Part shown: positions 36,601 to 46,263 of the stretch, piece after piece
Layout: each line of letters starts with the position of its first letter
How positions within the stretch are numbered: position 1 is the stretch's first letter
Assembly (NCBI RefSeq): GCF_004302915.1
Contig: NZ_QQBI01000007.1
Coordinates: 1 to 64,000 of the forward strand
Direction: 5' to 3'
DNA length: 64,000 nucleotides
From: Komagataeibacter xylinus
Lineage (GTDB): Bacteria; Pseudomonadota; Alphaproteobacteria; Acetobacterales; Acetobacteraceae
Position numbers and translations under genes: made by a program
Notes under the pieces: model-generated
Told to the model about the DNA's origin: nothing
The model's input: only the letters and a program-made list of their open reading frames with translations
The model's database searches: none

Positions 36601-36773
36601 GATCCGACTCCTTATGCGCATATCGTGCGCATGAGATGAGGATGCCGACGCCAGACCGCAACGCGCAAGTATTTTTTCGCTCCTGTCCGCTCTGGTACGA
36701 TGGGTGCCGGATCATGCTTGCACGTTGGAAAACCCCGGTTCTTCGCTGTCTCCCATGACAAGGGGAGGGATCG

Positions 36774-38774
36774 ATGGACCAGCCGGGAACACGTATCCAG
36801 TGGGGGCAGGCGCTCGTGGTCCTGTCCATGATCGTGCTGTCGTGGTGGACGGCGACACAATGGACGGCCTGGGAACTGGCGTTTCAGCCGGAACTCGGCC
36901 GACCGTGGTTTATGGTCCTGCACCGCTGGCCGGTCTACGCTCCGCCGCTGTTTTTCTGGTGGTGGTATGAGTTCGATGCCTACGCACCTGCGGTCTTCGC
37001 GCGCGGCGCCTGGATCGCGGGTTCCGGTGGGGTGCTGGCCTTCGCAGCCGCCGTGGCGCTGTCCGTCCACCGCGCCCGTGAGGCGAAGCGGGCCGCGACC
37101 TATGGCTCCGCCCGCTGGGCCGAGGACGCGGAAATCAGTGCCGCCGGGCTGCTGGGCGAGGATGGCGTGGTGCTGGGGAAATACCGCCGGGCCTACCTCC
37201 GGCACGATGGCCCCGAGCACGTCCTGACCTTCGCGCCGACCCGCACTGGCAAGGGTGTAGGCATGGTGATCCCTACGCTCCTGACCTGGCCGGGTTCAGC
37301 CATCATCCATGACATCAAGGGCGAGAACTGGCAGATCACCGCCGGTTTTCGGAATCGCTTTGGGCGGGTACTGCTGTTCGACCCCACCAATCCGGCGTCT
37401 TCGGCCTACAATCCGCTGCTGGAGGTCCGGCGCGGGGCGTCGGAGGTTCGCGATGTGCAGAACATCGCCGACATCCTGGTCGATCCCGAGGGATCGCTGG
37501 AGCGGCGCAACCATTGGGAGAAGACCTCCCACGCCTTGCTGGTCGGCGCGATCCTGCATGTGCTCTATGCCGAGGACGACAAGACGCTCGCCGGCGTGGC
37601 GAAATTCCTCTCCGACCCGAAGCGGTCGATCGAGGCGACCCTGTCGGCCATGATGCGTACACAGCATCTCGGGAAGGCAGGGCCGCATCCCGTCGTGGCG
37701 TCGGCGGCGCGGGAATTGCTCAACAAATCGGACAACGAGCGCTCCGGGGTGCTCTCCACCGCCATGTCGTTTCTTGGCCTCTACCGTGATCCGGTGGTGG
37801 CCACCGTGACCAGTCGCTGCGAATGGCGGATCGGCGATCTGCTGGAGGGCGACCAGCCCGTCTCCCTGTATTTCGTCATCCCGCCCTCGGATATCAGCCG
37901 CACCAAGCCACTGATCCGCCTGATCCTCAACCAGATCGGGCGGCGGCTGACGGAGGATCTGTCCGGCCGGGAGGGGCGACGCCGTCTGCTGCTGATGCTC
38001 GACGAGTTTCCTGCTCTTGGCCGCCTGGACTTCTTCGAGAGCGCGCTCGCCTTCATGGCGGGCTACGGGATCAAGGCGTTCCTGATCGCGCAATCCCTCA
38101 ACCAGATCGATAAGGCGTACGGGCAGAACAACAGTATTCTCGATAATTGCCATGTGCGGGTCAGTTTCGCCACGAACGATGAACGTACGGCGAAACGCGT
38201 ATCCGATGGTTTGGGTGTGGCCACCGAGATCCGGTCGCAGAAGAACTATGCCGGGCACCGTCTGTCGCCCTGGCTTGGACACCTCATGGTGTCGCGCCAG
38301 GAGAGCGCGCGGCCCCTGATGACGGTGGGCGAAGTCATGCAGATCCCGGCACGGGAGGAAGTGGTCATGGTGGCGGGCTGTCCGCCGATCCGTGCGCGGA
38401 AGGCGCGGTATTTCCGGGATCGCCGCTTCGTCGAGCGCGTCCTGCCGCCGCCCGATCCCAGGCAGTTGCTCCGGCCTGTCCGGCCCGATGACTGGAGTGG
38501 TCGTCCGTCTCCTGTCACCCCGCCACCGGAGCAGACGGGGTCGCCGGCAGCACCGGATAAACCCGACGACGCGGATAGTGATGAATCCCTCGGCACGGGA
38601 CGGAAATGGTCGCGCGAGCATGATCCGGCGGATGTCGGCAAACACAGGAAGCGCACAGGCCCCGACCTGTTTGGCGAGGAACTGCCACCTGACATGGAAG
38701 CACGGGATCGCGCCGACCTGACGCGGATTGCCCGGCAGGCTGGCCTCGACCGTGGCAACGATCTCGGGCTGTGA
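36774..38774 (+). CDS. traG: Conjugal transfer coupling protein TraG/VirD4
   Basis: A 666-residue inner-membrane ATPase. Two N-terminal membrane segments (about 12-30 and 78-97) precede a Walker A motif APTRTGKGVG at 154-163 and a Walker B LLLMLDEFPALG at about residue 402-413. It hands the relaxase-DNA complex to the Trb channel. The gene opens the transfer operon about 12 kb from the relaxase, with metal cargo between. The C-terminal 130 residues are Pro- and acid-rich. Confidence 0.94.
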   Translation: MDQPGTRIQWGQALVVLSMIVLSWWTATQWTAWELAFQPELGRPWFMVLHRWPVYAPPLFFWWWYEFDAYAPAVFARGAWIAGSGGVLAFAAAVALSVHRAREAKRAATYGSARWAEDAEISAAGLLGEDGVVLGKYRRAYLRHDGPEHVLTFAPTRTGKGVGMVIPTLLTWPGSAIIHDIKGENWQITAGFRNRFGRVLLFDPTNPASSAYNPLLEVRRGASEVRDVQNIADILVDPEGSLERRNHWEKTSHALLVGAILHVLYAEDDKTLAGVAKFLSDPKRSIEATLSAMMRTQHLGKAGPHPVVASAARELLNKSDNERSGVLSTAMSFLGLYRDPVVATVTSRCEWRIGDLLEGDQPVSLYFVIPPSDISRTKPLIRLILNQIGRRLTEDLSGREGRRRLLLMLDEFPALGRLDFFESALAFMAGYGIKAFLIAQSLNQIDKAYGQNNSILDNCHVRVSFATNDERTAKRVSDGLGVATEIRSQKNYAGHRLSPWLGHLMVSRQESARPLMTVGEVMQIPAREEVVMVAGCPPIRARKARYFRDRRFVERVLPPPDPRQLLRPVRPDDWSGRPSPVTPPPEQTGSPAAPDKPDDADSDESLGTGRKWSREHDPADVGKHRKRTGPDLFGEELPPDMEARDRADLTRIARQAGLDRGNDLGL

Positions 38775-38781
38775 GGGCGCA

Positions 38782-39213
38782 ATGAGGACATCCCCAAAGA
38801 AGGCGCGGCTGTCGGTCTATCTGGAACCGAAACTGCTGGACGCCCTGACCGTCCATGCGGCACGGCGCGATCTTTCCCTGTCTCTCGTGGCGGAAGCGGC
38901 CATCGCATCCTTCCTGTCGCCAGATGCTGACGAGCGGCGGGAAGCGGCGATGAGCCGCAGGCTGGACCGTCTCGACCGGCAGGTCGCCCGCATGGAGCGG
39001 GATCTCGGGATCAACCTTGAGACACTGGCCCTGTTTATCCGCTACTGGATGACGATCAGCCCGCCCTTGCCGGAACCGGCCGCAGCCGCAGCGCGGGCGC
39101 AGGGGGCGGAACGGTATGAGGCGTTCGTGGCCGCCCTTGGCCGACGACTCAGTCGGGGGCCATTTTTCCGGCATGAGATCCCGGAGGATATGCCTCCCAC
39201 ATCGGAATCATGA
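38782..39213 (+). CDS. CopG-family ribbon-helix-helix protein
   Basis: A 143-residue protein that starts with a ribbon-helix-helix domain (KKARLSVYLEPKLLDALTVHAARRDLSLSLVAEAAI, about 5-40), then a helical and coiled middle (SRRLDRLDRQVARMERDL) and a hydrophobic segment near 89-105. It lies seven bases after traG and before trbB, where a CopG-like gene is usual in this family. It may regulate the trb genes or take part in relaxosome assembly. Confidence 0.87.
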   Translation: MRTSPKKARLSVYLEPKLLDALTVHAARRDLSLSLVAEAAIASFLSPDADERREAAMSRRLDRLDRQVARMERDLGINLETLALFIRYWMTISPPLPEPAAAAARAQGAERYEAFVAALGRRLSRGPFFRHEIPEDMPPTSES

Positions 39214-39308
39214 TGTCCGCAGCCAGCAAGTAAAAACCGCATCCGTTACGATCCTGTACGATCGCAGGAAAAGGCTGTTGAAATCGGGAGAAAGCAGCAC
39301 TCTCTAAT

Positions 39309-39358
39309 AATCCCCGTCGTCGTCCGGAAAGGCCGGATGACCCAAACGGACGGGGATT
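39309..39358 (+). promoter_or_regulatory. Hairpin covering the trbB ribosome binding site
   Basis: A perfect 10-bp stem (39309-39318 with 39349-39358) encloses a smaller 5-bp hairpin (39323-39327 with 39333-39337). The right arm contains GGGGA (39352-39356), the ribosome binding site of trbB at 39362. In mRNA the site would be closed unless the stem is opened. It has no T tract and is not a terminator. Confidence 0.65.
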
Positions 39359-39361
39359 CTC

Positions 39362-40339
39362 ATGGCGGTTACACCGATTGAGAGCAGCGCCCGACAGCGT
39401 GGGATTTCCATGCTGCGTACGGCGATGGGGCCGGCGATTGCCCGGCATCTCGCTGATCCCGCTGTGGTCGAGGTCATGCTCAATCCCGATGGGCGGCTGT
39501 GGATCGATCGGCTGTCAGAGGGGCTGGGCGATACGGGCGACAGGATTACGCCAGCCGATGCCGAGCGCATCGTGCGTCTGGTCGCACACCATGTCGGGAC
39601 GGAGGTGCATGAAGCGGCACCACGCGTATCGGCCGAACTGCCAACAGGCGAACGGTTCGAAGGATTGCTGCCGCCTGTGGTGACGGCTCCGAGCTTCGCC
39701 ATCCGCAAACCGGCCGTCGCCGTGTTCACCCTCGACGATTATGTCGCAGCCGGGATCATGACCGATGCGCAGGCACATTTCCTGCGTCATGCGGTCTCGG
39801 AACGGAAGAATATCCTGGTCGCGGGCGGAACCTCGACGGGCAAGACCACGCTGGTCAACGCCCTGCTGGCCGAGGTTGCGAAAACTTCCGACCGGATCGT
39901 GCTGATCGAGGACACGCGTGAACTGCAATGTGCGGCACCGAACCTCGTGTCTCTGCGCACAAAGGACGGCATCGTCACGCTGTCCGAACTGGTCCGTTCG
40001 GCTCTACGCCTGCGGCCTGATCGTATCCCGATCGGCGAGGTGCGCGGCCCCGAGGCTCTGGACCTGCTCAAAGCCTGGGGCACCGGCCATCCCGGCGGGA
40101 TCGGCACGCTGCATGCCGGCACCGCCATCGGCGCGCTGCACCGTATGGAGCAGCTCATTCAGGAAATTGTGGTCACGGTGCCGCGTGGCCTGATTGCCGA
40201 GACCATCGACGTGATCGCGGTTCTATCCGGACGGGGCAACGCCCGCCGGCTGTCCGAACTCGCCACCGTGGACGGGCTCGACCCCGTCACAGGTGCCTAT
40301 CGCATTCATTCAATCGATACCGATGGAGATTCCCAATGA
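39362..40339 (+). CDS. trbB: T4SS ATPase TrbB (VirB11 family)
   Basis: A 325-residue hexameric secretion ATPase with Walker A GGTSTGKT at 155-162, the Asp box LIEDTRELQ and the Walker B/His region [29 protein letters not shown]. It powers pilus assembly and substrate transfer at the inner face of the membrane. It is the first trb gene, preceded by a hairpin covering its ribosome binding site, and overlaps trbC by four bases. Confidence 0.95.
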   Translation: MAVTPIESSARQRGISMLRTAMGPAIARHLADPAVVEVMLNPDGRLWIDRLSEGLGDTGDRITPADAERIVRLVAHHVGTEVHEAAPRVSAELPTGERFEGLLPPVVTAPSFAIRKPAVAVFTLDDYVAAGIMTDAQAHFLRHAVSERKNILVAGGTSTGKTTLVNALLAEVAKTSDRIVLIEDTRELQCAAPNLVSLRTKDGIVTLSELVRSALRLRPDRIPIGEVRGPEALDLLKAWGTGHPGGIGTLHAGTAIGALHRMEQLIQEIVVTVPRGLIAETIDVIAVLSGRGNARRLSELATVDGLDPVTGAYRIHSIDTDGDSQ

Positions 40340-40668
40340 ACCTCACGCTGTTACGCGCGCGTCGACACGCGCCTGCCATTTCCGCTATGCTGCTGCTTTC
40401 GGTCGCATGGTGCTCCTCAGCCCTGGCTTCGGGCTCCGACATGCCGTGGGAGGAACCGCTCAACCAGATCCTTGAATCCGTGCAAGGGCCGGTGGCCAAG
40501 ATCATCTCGGTCATCATCATCACTGTGACCGGTCTGACCCTGGCCTTCGGGGAAACATCGGGCGGGTTCCGCCGCCTGATCCAGATTGTCTTCGGCCTGT
40601 CCATCGCTTTTGCGGCGTCCAGCTTCTTCCTGTCGTTCTTCTCCTTCTCCGGCGGAGCGCTGATTTGA
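40336..40668 (+). CDS. trbC: Conjugative pilin TrbC
   Basis: A 110-residue prepilin (VirB2 family). The signal peptide (residues about 15-33) is followed by MPWEEPLNQILESVQGPVAK and two hydrophobic segments (about 53-71 and 81-105). By homology with RP4 it is trimmed and cyclised by TraF, encoded at 20932. Confidence 0.93.
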   Translation: MNLTLLRARRHAPAISAMLLLSVAWCSSALASGSDMPWEEPLNQILESVQGPVAKIISVIIITVTGLTLAFGETSGGFRRLIQIVFGLSIAFAASSFFLSFFSFSGGALI

Positions 40669-40946
40669 TGGCGCTCGGGTATGAAGATGACGCGGTGCCG
40701 GGCTTTCATGTCCCGGTGCATCGCTCGCTGACCGACCCGATCCTGCTGGGGCGTGCGCCGCGCGCTGTAGCCATCGCCAACGGCACGCTGGCGGCGGCCA
40801 TAGCACTCGGCCTGCGGCTGTGGCTGATCGGCGCCGTCTTCTGGATCGTCGGTCATGGGCTCGCGGTCTGGGGAGCGAAGCGTGACCCGCTGTTCGTGGA
40901 GGTGGGCCGGCGGCATCTCCGCTACCCCGCCTGGCTACGCGCATAG
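40668..40946 (+). CDS. trbD: Conjugal transfer protein TrbD (VirB3 family)
   Basis: A 92-residue inner-membrane protein with GFHVPVHRSLTDPILLGRAPR near the N-terminus and two adjacent membrane segments (about 38-70). It works with TrbE. Its ATG overlaps the trbC stop (TGATG); a TTG codon directly before is an alternative. Confidence 0.93.
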   Translation: MALGYEDDAVPGFHVPVHRSLTDPILLGRAPRAVAIANGTLAAAIALGLRLWLIGAVFWIVGHGLAVWGAKRDPLFVEVGRRHLRYPAWLRA

Positions 40947-40959
40947 GGAGGGCAGGGCG

Positions 40960-43392
40960 ATGATGTCCCTTGGCGAATATCGCAACCATGCTGCCCTCCT
41001 GTCCGATTTTCTGCCCTGGGCAGCGCTCATTGAGAAAGGTGTCGTGCTGAACAAGGACGGCAGTTTCCAGCGCACGGCAAAAATACGCGGACCCGATCTG
41101 GACAGCGCCACCCCTGCCGAACTGGTGGGTGTGACGGGGCGGCTGAACAATGCGCTCCGTCGTCTGGGCTCAGGCTGGGCTGTGTTCGTCGAGGCGCAGC
41201 GCGTCCCGGCAACAGTGTATCCCGAAAGCGATTTCCCGGATGCCGCCAGTCAGATGGTCGATCTGGAACGCCGGGAGCAGTTTGAGGATGAGGGCGCGCA
41301 TTTCGAGAGCCGATATTTCCTGACCCTGGTCTGGCTGCCACCGGCGGAATCATCAGGCCGTGTCGAGCGTTTTCTCTATGAGGGACGGGAGGGCGAGGGA
41401 CCAGACCCGCATGGCATGCTCCATGCGTTCGTGGACCGCACGGATCGGATGCTGGCCCTGCTGGATGGTTTCATGCCCGAGACCGCCTGGCTGGATGACG
41501 GCGAGACACTGACCTATCTGCATTCCACCATTTCCACCCGGAACCAGCGCGTCAGGGTGCCCGAGATCCCGATGCATCTGGATGCCCTGCTGGTGGACCA
41601 GCCGCTTTCGGGTGGGCTGGAGCCGAAACTCGGCGATGCATATCTGAAAACCCTGACGATCACCGGTTTCCCGTCGCGGACCTTCCCCGGAATCCTGGAT
41701 GACCTGAACCGGCTGGCGATGCCGTATCGCTGGTCAACCCGCGCCATCCTTCTGGACAAGACTGACGCGACGAAGGTGCTGACGAAAATCCGTCGCCAGT
41801 GGTTTGCAAAGCGCAAGAGTATTGCAGCCATTGTCCGGGAAGTAATGACAAACGAGGCGTCGGTTCTGGTGGACAACGACGCTGCCAACAAGGCGGCCGA
41901 CGCCGATCTGGCCTTGCAGTCCCTCGGTGCCGATGATGTCGGGCAGGCGTATATCACCGCGACGGTCACGGTGTGGGATGGCAGCGCCAGCATCGCGGCC
42001 GAAAAGCTTCGTCTTGTCGAAAAGATCATTCAGGGGCGCGACTTCATCTGCATGATGGAAAGCCTGAATGCGGTGGAAGCCTGGCTGGGATCTCTGCCGG
42101 GGCATGTGTACGCCAATGTGCGTCAGCCTCCGGTCTCGACGCTGAATCTGGCGCACATGATCCCGCTCTCTGCCGTGTGGGCAGGGCCGGAGCAGGACGG
42201 GCATTTCAAGGCTGCACCGCTTTTCTACGGCAGGACGGCCGGAGCGACCCCATTTCGCTTTTCCCTGCATGTCGGCGATGTCGGCCACACGTTGATCGCC
42301 GGGCCGACAGGAGCGGGCAAATCCGTCCTGCTGGCGCTGATGGCGCTCCAGTTCCGCCGCTATGCCGGCTCGCAGGTCTTCGTCTTCGATTTCGGCGGCT
42401 CCATGCGTGCGGCGACGCTCGGCATGGGCGGAGACTGGCACGAGCTCGGGGGTGGACTGACCGACGAGGATGATGGGCATCCCGCCGTATCACTCCAGCC
42501 GCTGGCAAGGATCGACGATGCCGACGAGCGCAAATGGGCCACGGAATGGCTGGGGCAGATCCTTGCCGGCGAGGGGGTGACCCTGACTCCCGAGGTGAAG
42601 TCTCACCTCTGGTCGGCACTAAATTCCCTGGCGTCGTCGCCCGTTCATGAGCGGACCCTGTCCGGACTGGTAGCACTCCTCCAGTCCAATGCCCTGAAGC
42701 AGGCGCTGGTGACCTATTGTCTGGGCGGTCCCTATGGCCGCCTGCTCGATGCGGACGCCGAACGTCTTGGCGATGCGGACGTCGTCGTGTTCGAGACTGA
42801 GGGGCTGATCGGTTCCGGCGCGGCATCATCCGTGCTGTCCTACCTGTTCCACCGCATTGAGGGCCGTCTGGACGGCCGCCCGACACTGCTGGTCATCGAC
42901 GAGGGCTGGCTGGTGCTCGATGACGGCGATTTCGCCGGCCAGCTTCGGGAATGGCTGAAAACCCTGCGTAAGAAGAATGCGTCGGTGATTTTCGCCACCC
43001 AGTCCCTGTCCGACATCGCGAACTCCCGTATCGCGTCAGCGGTGGTAGAAAGTTGCCCGACGCGGATCTTCTTGCCGAACGAGCGGGCGATCGAACCTCA
43101 GATAGCCGCGATTTATCGGGATTTCGGGCTGAATGACCGGCAAATCGCCATCATCGCCCGCGCGGCCTCGAAGCGGGAGTATTACTGCCAGACGCAGCGC
43201 GGCAACCGTCTGTTCGAACTGGGGCTGGGACCAGTGGCGCTCGCCCTGTGCGCGGCATCCGGGAAGGACGACCACAGGCTGATCGATGGCGTACTGGCCG
43301 AGCACGGACGGGATGGTTTTCTGCCTGCGTGGTTTGAGGCACGCGGCGTCATGTGGGCGGCAGACCTTCTGCGGGAAGGGGGCGTGCCGTGA
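40960..43392 (+). CDS. trbE: T4SS ATPase TrbE (VirB4 family)
   Basis: An 810-residue ATPase with a CagE/TrbE N-terminal domain and a C-terminal motor carrying Walker A GPTGAGKS near 448-455 and Walker B TLLVIDEGWLVL near 645-656. It energises pilus subunit extraction and channel assembly. The start MMSLGEYRNH is 13 bases after trbD and behind a GGGAGGGCAGGG stretch; the frame is open upstream inside trbD. Confidence 0.95.
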   Translation: MMSLGEYRNHAALLSDFLPWAALIEKGVVLNKDGSFQRTAKIRGPDLDSATPAELVGVTGRLNNALRRLGSGWAVFVEAQRVPATVYPESDFPDAASQMVDLERREQFEDEGAHFESRYFLTLVWLPPAESSGRVERFLYEGREGEGPDPHGMLHAFVDRTDRMLALLDGFMPETAWLDDGETLTYLHSTISTRNQRVRVPEIPMHLDALLVDQPLSGGLEPKLGDAYLKTLTITGFPSRTFPGILDDLNRLAMPYRWSTRAILLDKTDATKVLTKIRRQWFAKRKSIAAIVREVMTNEASVLVDNDAANKAADADLALQSLGADDVGQAYITATVTVWDGSASIAAEKLRLVEKIIQGRDFICMMESLNAVEAWLGSLPGHVYANVRQPPVSTLNLAHMIPLSAVWAGPEQDGHFKAAPLFYGRTAGATPFRFSLHVGDVGHTLIAGPTGAGKSVLLALMALQFRRYAGSQVFVFDFGGSMRAATLGMGGDWHELGGGLTDEDDGHPAVSLQPLARIDDADERKWATEWLGQILAGEGVTLTPEVKSHLWSALNSLASSPVHERTLSGLVALLQSNALKQALVTYCLGGPYGRLLDADAERLGDADVVVFETEGLIGSGAASSVLSYLFHRIEGRLDGRPTLLVIDEGWLVLDDGDFAGQLREWLKTLRKKNASVIFATQSLSDIANSRIASAVVESCPTRIFLPNERAIEPQIAAIYRDFGLNDRQIAIIARAASKREYYCQTQRGNRLFELGLGPVALALCAASGKDDHRLIDGVLAEHGRDGFLPAWFEARGVMWAADLLREGGVP

Positions 43393-44162
43393 TGGAAAAA
43401 CTTTTCCCTATCCGGGCAAAACATTTCCGTCCCGGATGTGTTGCGGCCCTTGGAACCGCCCTGGGATTTATCGCGCCAATCGTATCAGCCCATGCCCAAT
43501 GGGCGGTCTATGACGGCGCGAACCATGTCGAGAACGTACTGATCGCGGCCCGGACGCTCCAGCAGATCGACAACCAGATTACCTCGCTGGCCAACCAGGC
43601 GCAGATGCTGGTCAATCAGGGTCGTAATCTGGCAAGCTTGCCGCTCTCGACATTGTCGACGTTGCAATCGACGATTTCCCAGACCACGGCACTGCTCGCT
43701 CGGGCGCAGAACATCGCCTACAGCGTCCAGTCCGTCGAGCAGCAATACCAGCAGGCGTACACGTCCGTCTCGTCCGGCATGTCTGACGGCGCCCTGTTCA
43801 GCCAGGCACAGACACGGTGGCAAAATTCCGTCGGCGGGTTTGAGGACGCCCTGAAATTGCAGGCGCGGGTGGTAGGAAACATCCCGAGCGATAGTTCGGC
43901 CATGACGCAACTGGTTTCCGCCAGTCAGACTTCCACCGGGGCGTTACAGGCCGCGCAGGCGGGCAATCAGCTTCTGGCCCTGCAATCCCGGCAACTGTCC
44001 GACATCCAGGCGGAACTGGCCGCGAACGGGCGTGCCATGGCCCTGCAACAGTCGCGCGATGCCGCGACAGAAGCAGAAAGTGACGCGCAGTATCAGCATT
44101 TCTCGCAGCATGACGCCTATGTGCCGGGCACCGTGTCCATGTTCGGCGGAAGTGGGAACTGA
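43392..44162 (+). CDS. trbJ: T4SS periplasmic protein TrbJ (VirB5-like)
   Basis: A 256-residue secreted protein. The signal peptide ends near SAHA (about residues 16-35), followed by a helical, Gln-rich coiled body (ARTLQQIDNQITSLANQAQML). VirB5-like proteins sit at the pilus tip and touch the recipient. The ATG overlaps the trbE stop by one base. The gene that usually follows in RP4, trbK (entry exclusion), is missing. Confidence 0.93.
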   Translation: MEKLFPIRAKHFRPGCVAALGTALGFIAPIVSAHAQWAVYDGANHVENVLIAARTLQQIDNQITSLANQAQMLVNQGRNLASLPLSTLSTLQSTISQTTALLARAQNIAYSVQSVEQQYQQAYTSVSSGMSDGALFSQAQTRWQNSVGGFEDALKLQARVVGNIPSDSSAMTQLVSASQTSTGALQAAQAGNQLLALQSRQLSDIQAELAANGRAMALQQSRDAATEAESDAQYQHFSQHDAYVPGTVSMFGGSGN

Positions 44163-44167
44163 CGGTC

Positions 44168-45574
44168 ATGGCCACGAACGATATCGGTGTTATCGACAAT
44201 TTTCTGAATACCTTCACGACCACGATCGACAGTGGCTTCGGCCTTCTGAATGGAAACGTCATCTCGCTGGCTGGGTCGTTGTCCGTGCTGGATGTGGCTC
44301 TCGCTGGGCTGTTCTGGGCCTGGGCTGCGGATGAGGACATCATCCAGCGGCTGGTGAAGAAGACGCTCTATATCGGGTTCTTCGCTTTCCTGATCAACAA
44401 TTTCGACCATCTTGCGAAGGTGGTGTTCGACAGCTTCGCCGCCTTGGGTCTCAGGGCGGGAGGGGGCAATCTGCTGCTTTCGGATTTCCTCCATCCCGGC
44501 CGGCTGGCCGCGACCGGTTTCGAGGCGGCCCAGCCGCTTCTGGACTCGGTTCACAATCTTCTCGGTCCGGTCGCCTTCTTCAAAAATTTCATCCAGATCT
44601 TTGTGCTGTGCTTGTCCTGGCTGATCGTGCTGGCGGCGTTCTTTATACTGGCCGTGCAGCTTTTTGTGGCCCTGATCGAGTTCAAGCTGACCAGCCTCGC
44701 CGGTTTCGTGCTGATCCCCTTCGCCCTGTTCAACCGGACGGCGTTCCTGGCCGAGAAGGTGCTGGGCAATGTCGTGTCCTCGGGCGTGAAGGTGATGGTG
44801 CTGGCGGTGATTTCCGCCATCGCGTCCGTCCTGTTCAGGCAGTTCAACACCTCCTACGGCGATGCCGTGCCGACCATCGGCCAGGCGGTCTCGGTCGTGC
44901 TGGCATCGGTGTCGATTGTTGGTCTGTCCATCTACGGCGGCAGCATCGCCAACGGGCTGATTTCCGGCGCGCCCCAGCTTGGGGCTGGTGCTGCTGTCGG
45001 GACCGGCATGGCCGTCGGTGCCATGGGCGCTGCCGCTGCGGCCGGTGTCGGGGCTGTTGCCTCCGGTGGTGCCGCAGCCCTTGGCGCGACTGCTGCTGCC
45101 GCGCGCGGTGGGGCCGCGATCGCGGGTGCGGCCAACACGGCTTATTCCATGGGAGCCATGAACGCTGCCGGTGGCAGTGCCGGTGCCCATATGGCGGCTG
45201 GTCTGGGCGGTGTCGCCCGGGCGCCGGGCAGTGCTGCCGCAAATGCCGTGAAGAGTAAAATGTCTTCCGCAGCGGCCGCCATGAAGAAGAGCTACGGCGA
45301 AGGCGCGCGAGGCGCTTTCACCGCGACGGGCGGACGTTTCACGGGTGGGTCATCGTCTGATGCGAACGGCGGGCAGTCCGGTGATCCGTCAGGTAACGGC
45401 GGCGGGCCAACGGGTGGTGGTGAAGGTGGCGGTCCCGACGGTCAGTCACCCCGCTGGGCTCAGAAGATGAAGCGCCGCAATGCCGCCACCCATGCTGCCG
45501 AGGCCGCCCATATTATTCGCTCCGCCGATGGCGGAGGCGGATCTTCCTCAATCGATCTGTCGGAAAAGGAATGA
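44168..45574 (+). CDS. trbL: T4SS membrane protein TrbL (VirB6 family)
   Basis: A 468-residue polytopic inner-membrane protein with at least five membrane segments between residues 30 and 270. A Gly/Ala-rich hydrophobic stretch follows (about 270-340) and a Gly/Ser-rich C-terminal tail (about 390-440). It forms the inner-membrane part of the channel. It starts five bases after trbJ. Confidence 0.93.
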   Translation: MATNDIGVIDNFLNTFTTTIDSGFGLLNGNVISLAGSLSVLDVALAGLFWAWAADEDIIQRLVKKTLYIGFFAFLINNFDHLAKVVFDSFAALGLRAGGGNLLLSDFLHPGRLAATGFEAAQPLLDSVHNLLGPVAFFKNFIQIFVLCLSWLIVLAAFFILAVQLFVALIEFKLTSLAGFVLIPFALFNRTAFLAEKVLGNVVSSGVKVMVLAVISAIASVLFRQFNTSYGDAVPTIGQAVSVVLASVSIVGLSIYGGSIANGLISGAPQLGAGAAVGTGMAVGAMGAAAAAGVGAVASGGAAALGATAAAARGGAAIAGAANTAYSMGAMNAAGGSAGAHMAAGLGGVARAPGSAAANAVKSKMSSAAAAMKKSYGEGARGAFTATGGRFTGGSSSDANGGQSGDPSGNGGGPTGGGEGGGPDGQSPRWAQKMKRRNAATHAAEAAHIIRSADGGGGSSSIDLSEKE

Positions 45575-45579
45575 GGACG

Positions 45580-46263
45580 ATGTTCCGTCGCTCGACCACA
45601 CGCTACGGGACCACACCCGAGCCTGTCACGCCCTATCAGAAAGCCGCGCAGGCATGGGACGAACGGATTGGTTCTGCCCGCATCCAGGCCCGCAATTGGC
45701 GACTGATGGCGTTCGGCTCCCTGTTTCTGTCCGCAGGCCTTGGCGTAGGGCTGGTCTGGCAATCCGCGCGTGGCACCATCACCCCGTGGGTGGTGCAGGT
45801 GGACCGGCTGGGGCAGGCGCAGGTCGTGGCCCCAGCAACAGGAAGTTATACGCCCGCCGATCCGCAGATCGCCTGGTATCTGGCGCAGTTCGTCCACGAC
45901 GTACGCGCCCTGTCGTCGGACCCTGTGGTGGTGCGGCAGAACTGGCTACGCGCCTATGATTTCACCACCACGTCCGGCGCGCAGGCGCTCAATGACTATG
46001 CCCGCCTCAACGATCCGTTCTCGCGCATCGGGCACGAGCAGGTTGAGGTGGACATCGCCTCGGTGATCCGGGCCTCGCCCGGCAGTTTCCGTGTGGCCTG
46101 GACGGAGCGTCATTACCGCGACGGGGCGTTTACCGGCATCGAACGCTGGACCGCCATCGTCTCGGTCGTTCTGCGCACGCCACGTGATGCCGACCATCTC
46201 AGGAAAAACCCTCTGGGCATCTACGTCTCCGCTATCAACTGGTCGAAGGAGCTGGGCCAATGA
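45580..46263 (+). CDS. trbF: T4SS protein TrbF (VirB8 family)
   Basis: A 227-residue bitopic protein with one membrane segment (about residues 40-60) and a periplasmic VirB8 domain (WYLAQFVHDVRALSSDPVVVRQNW; FRVAWTERHYRDG). I prefer the ATG at 45580 because the ribosome binding site AAGGA (45566-45570) is nine bases away, whereas for the ATG at 45571 it would be adjacent. It overlaps trbG by four bases. Confidence 0.93.
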   Translation: MFRRSTTRYGTTPEPVTPYQKAAQAWDERIGSARIQARNWRLMAFGSLFLSAGLGVGLVWQSARGTITPWVVQVDRLGQAQVVAPATGSYTPADPQIAWYLAQFVHDVRALSSDPVVVRQNWLRAYDFTTTSGAQALNDYARLNDPFSRIGHEQVEVDIASVIRASPGSFRVAWTERHYRDGAFTGIERWTAIVSVVLRTPRDADHLRKNPLGIYVSAINWSKELGQ

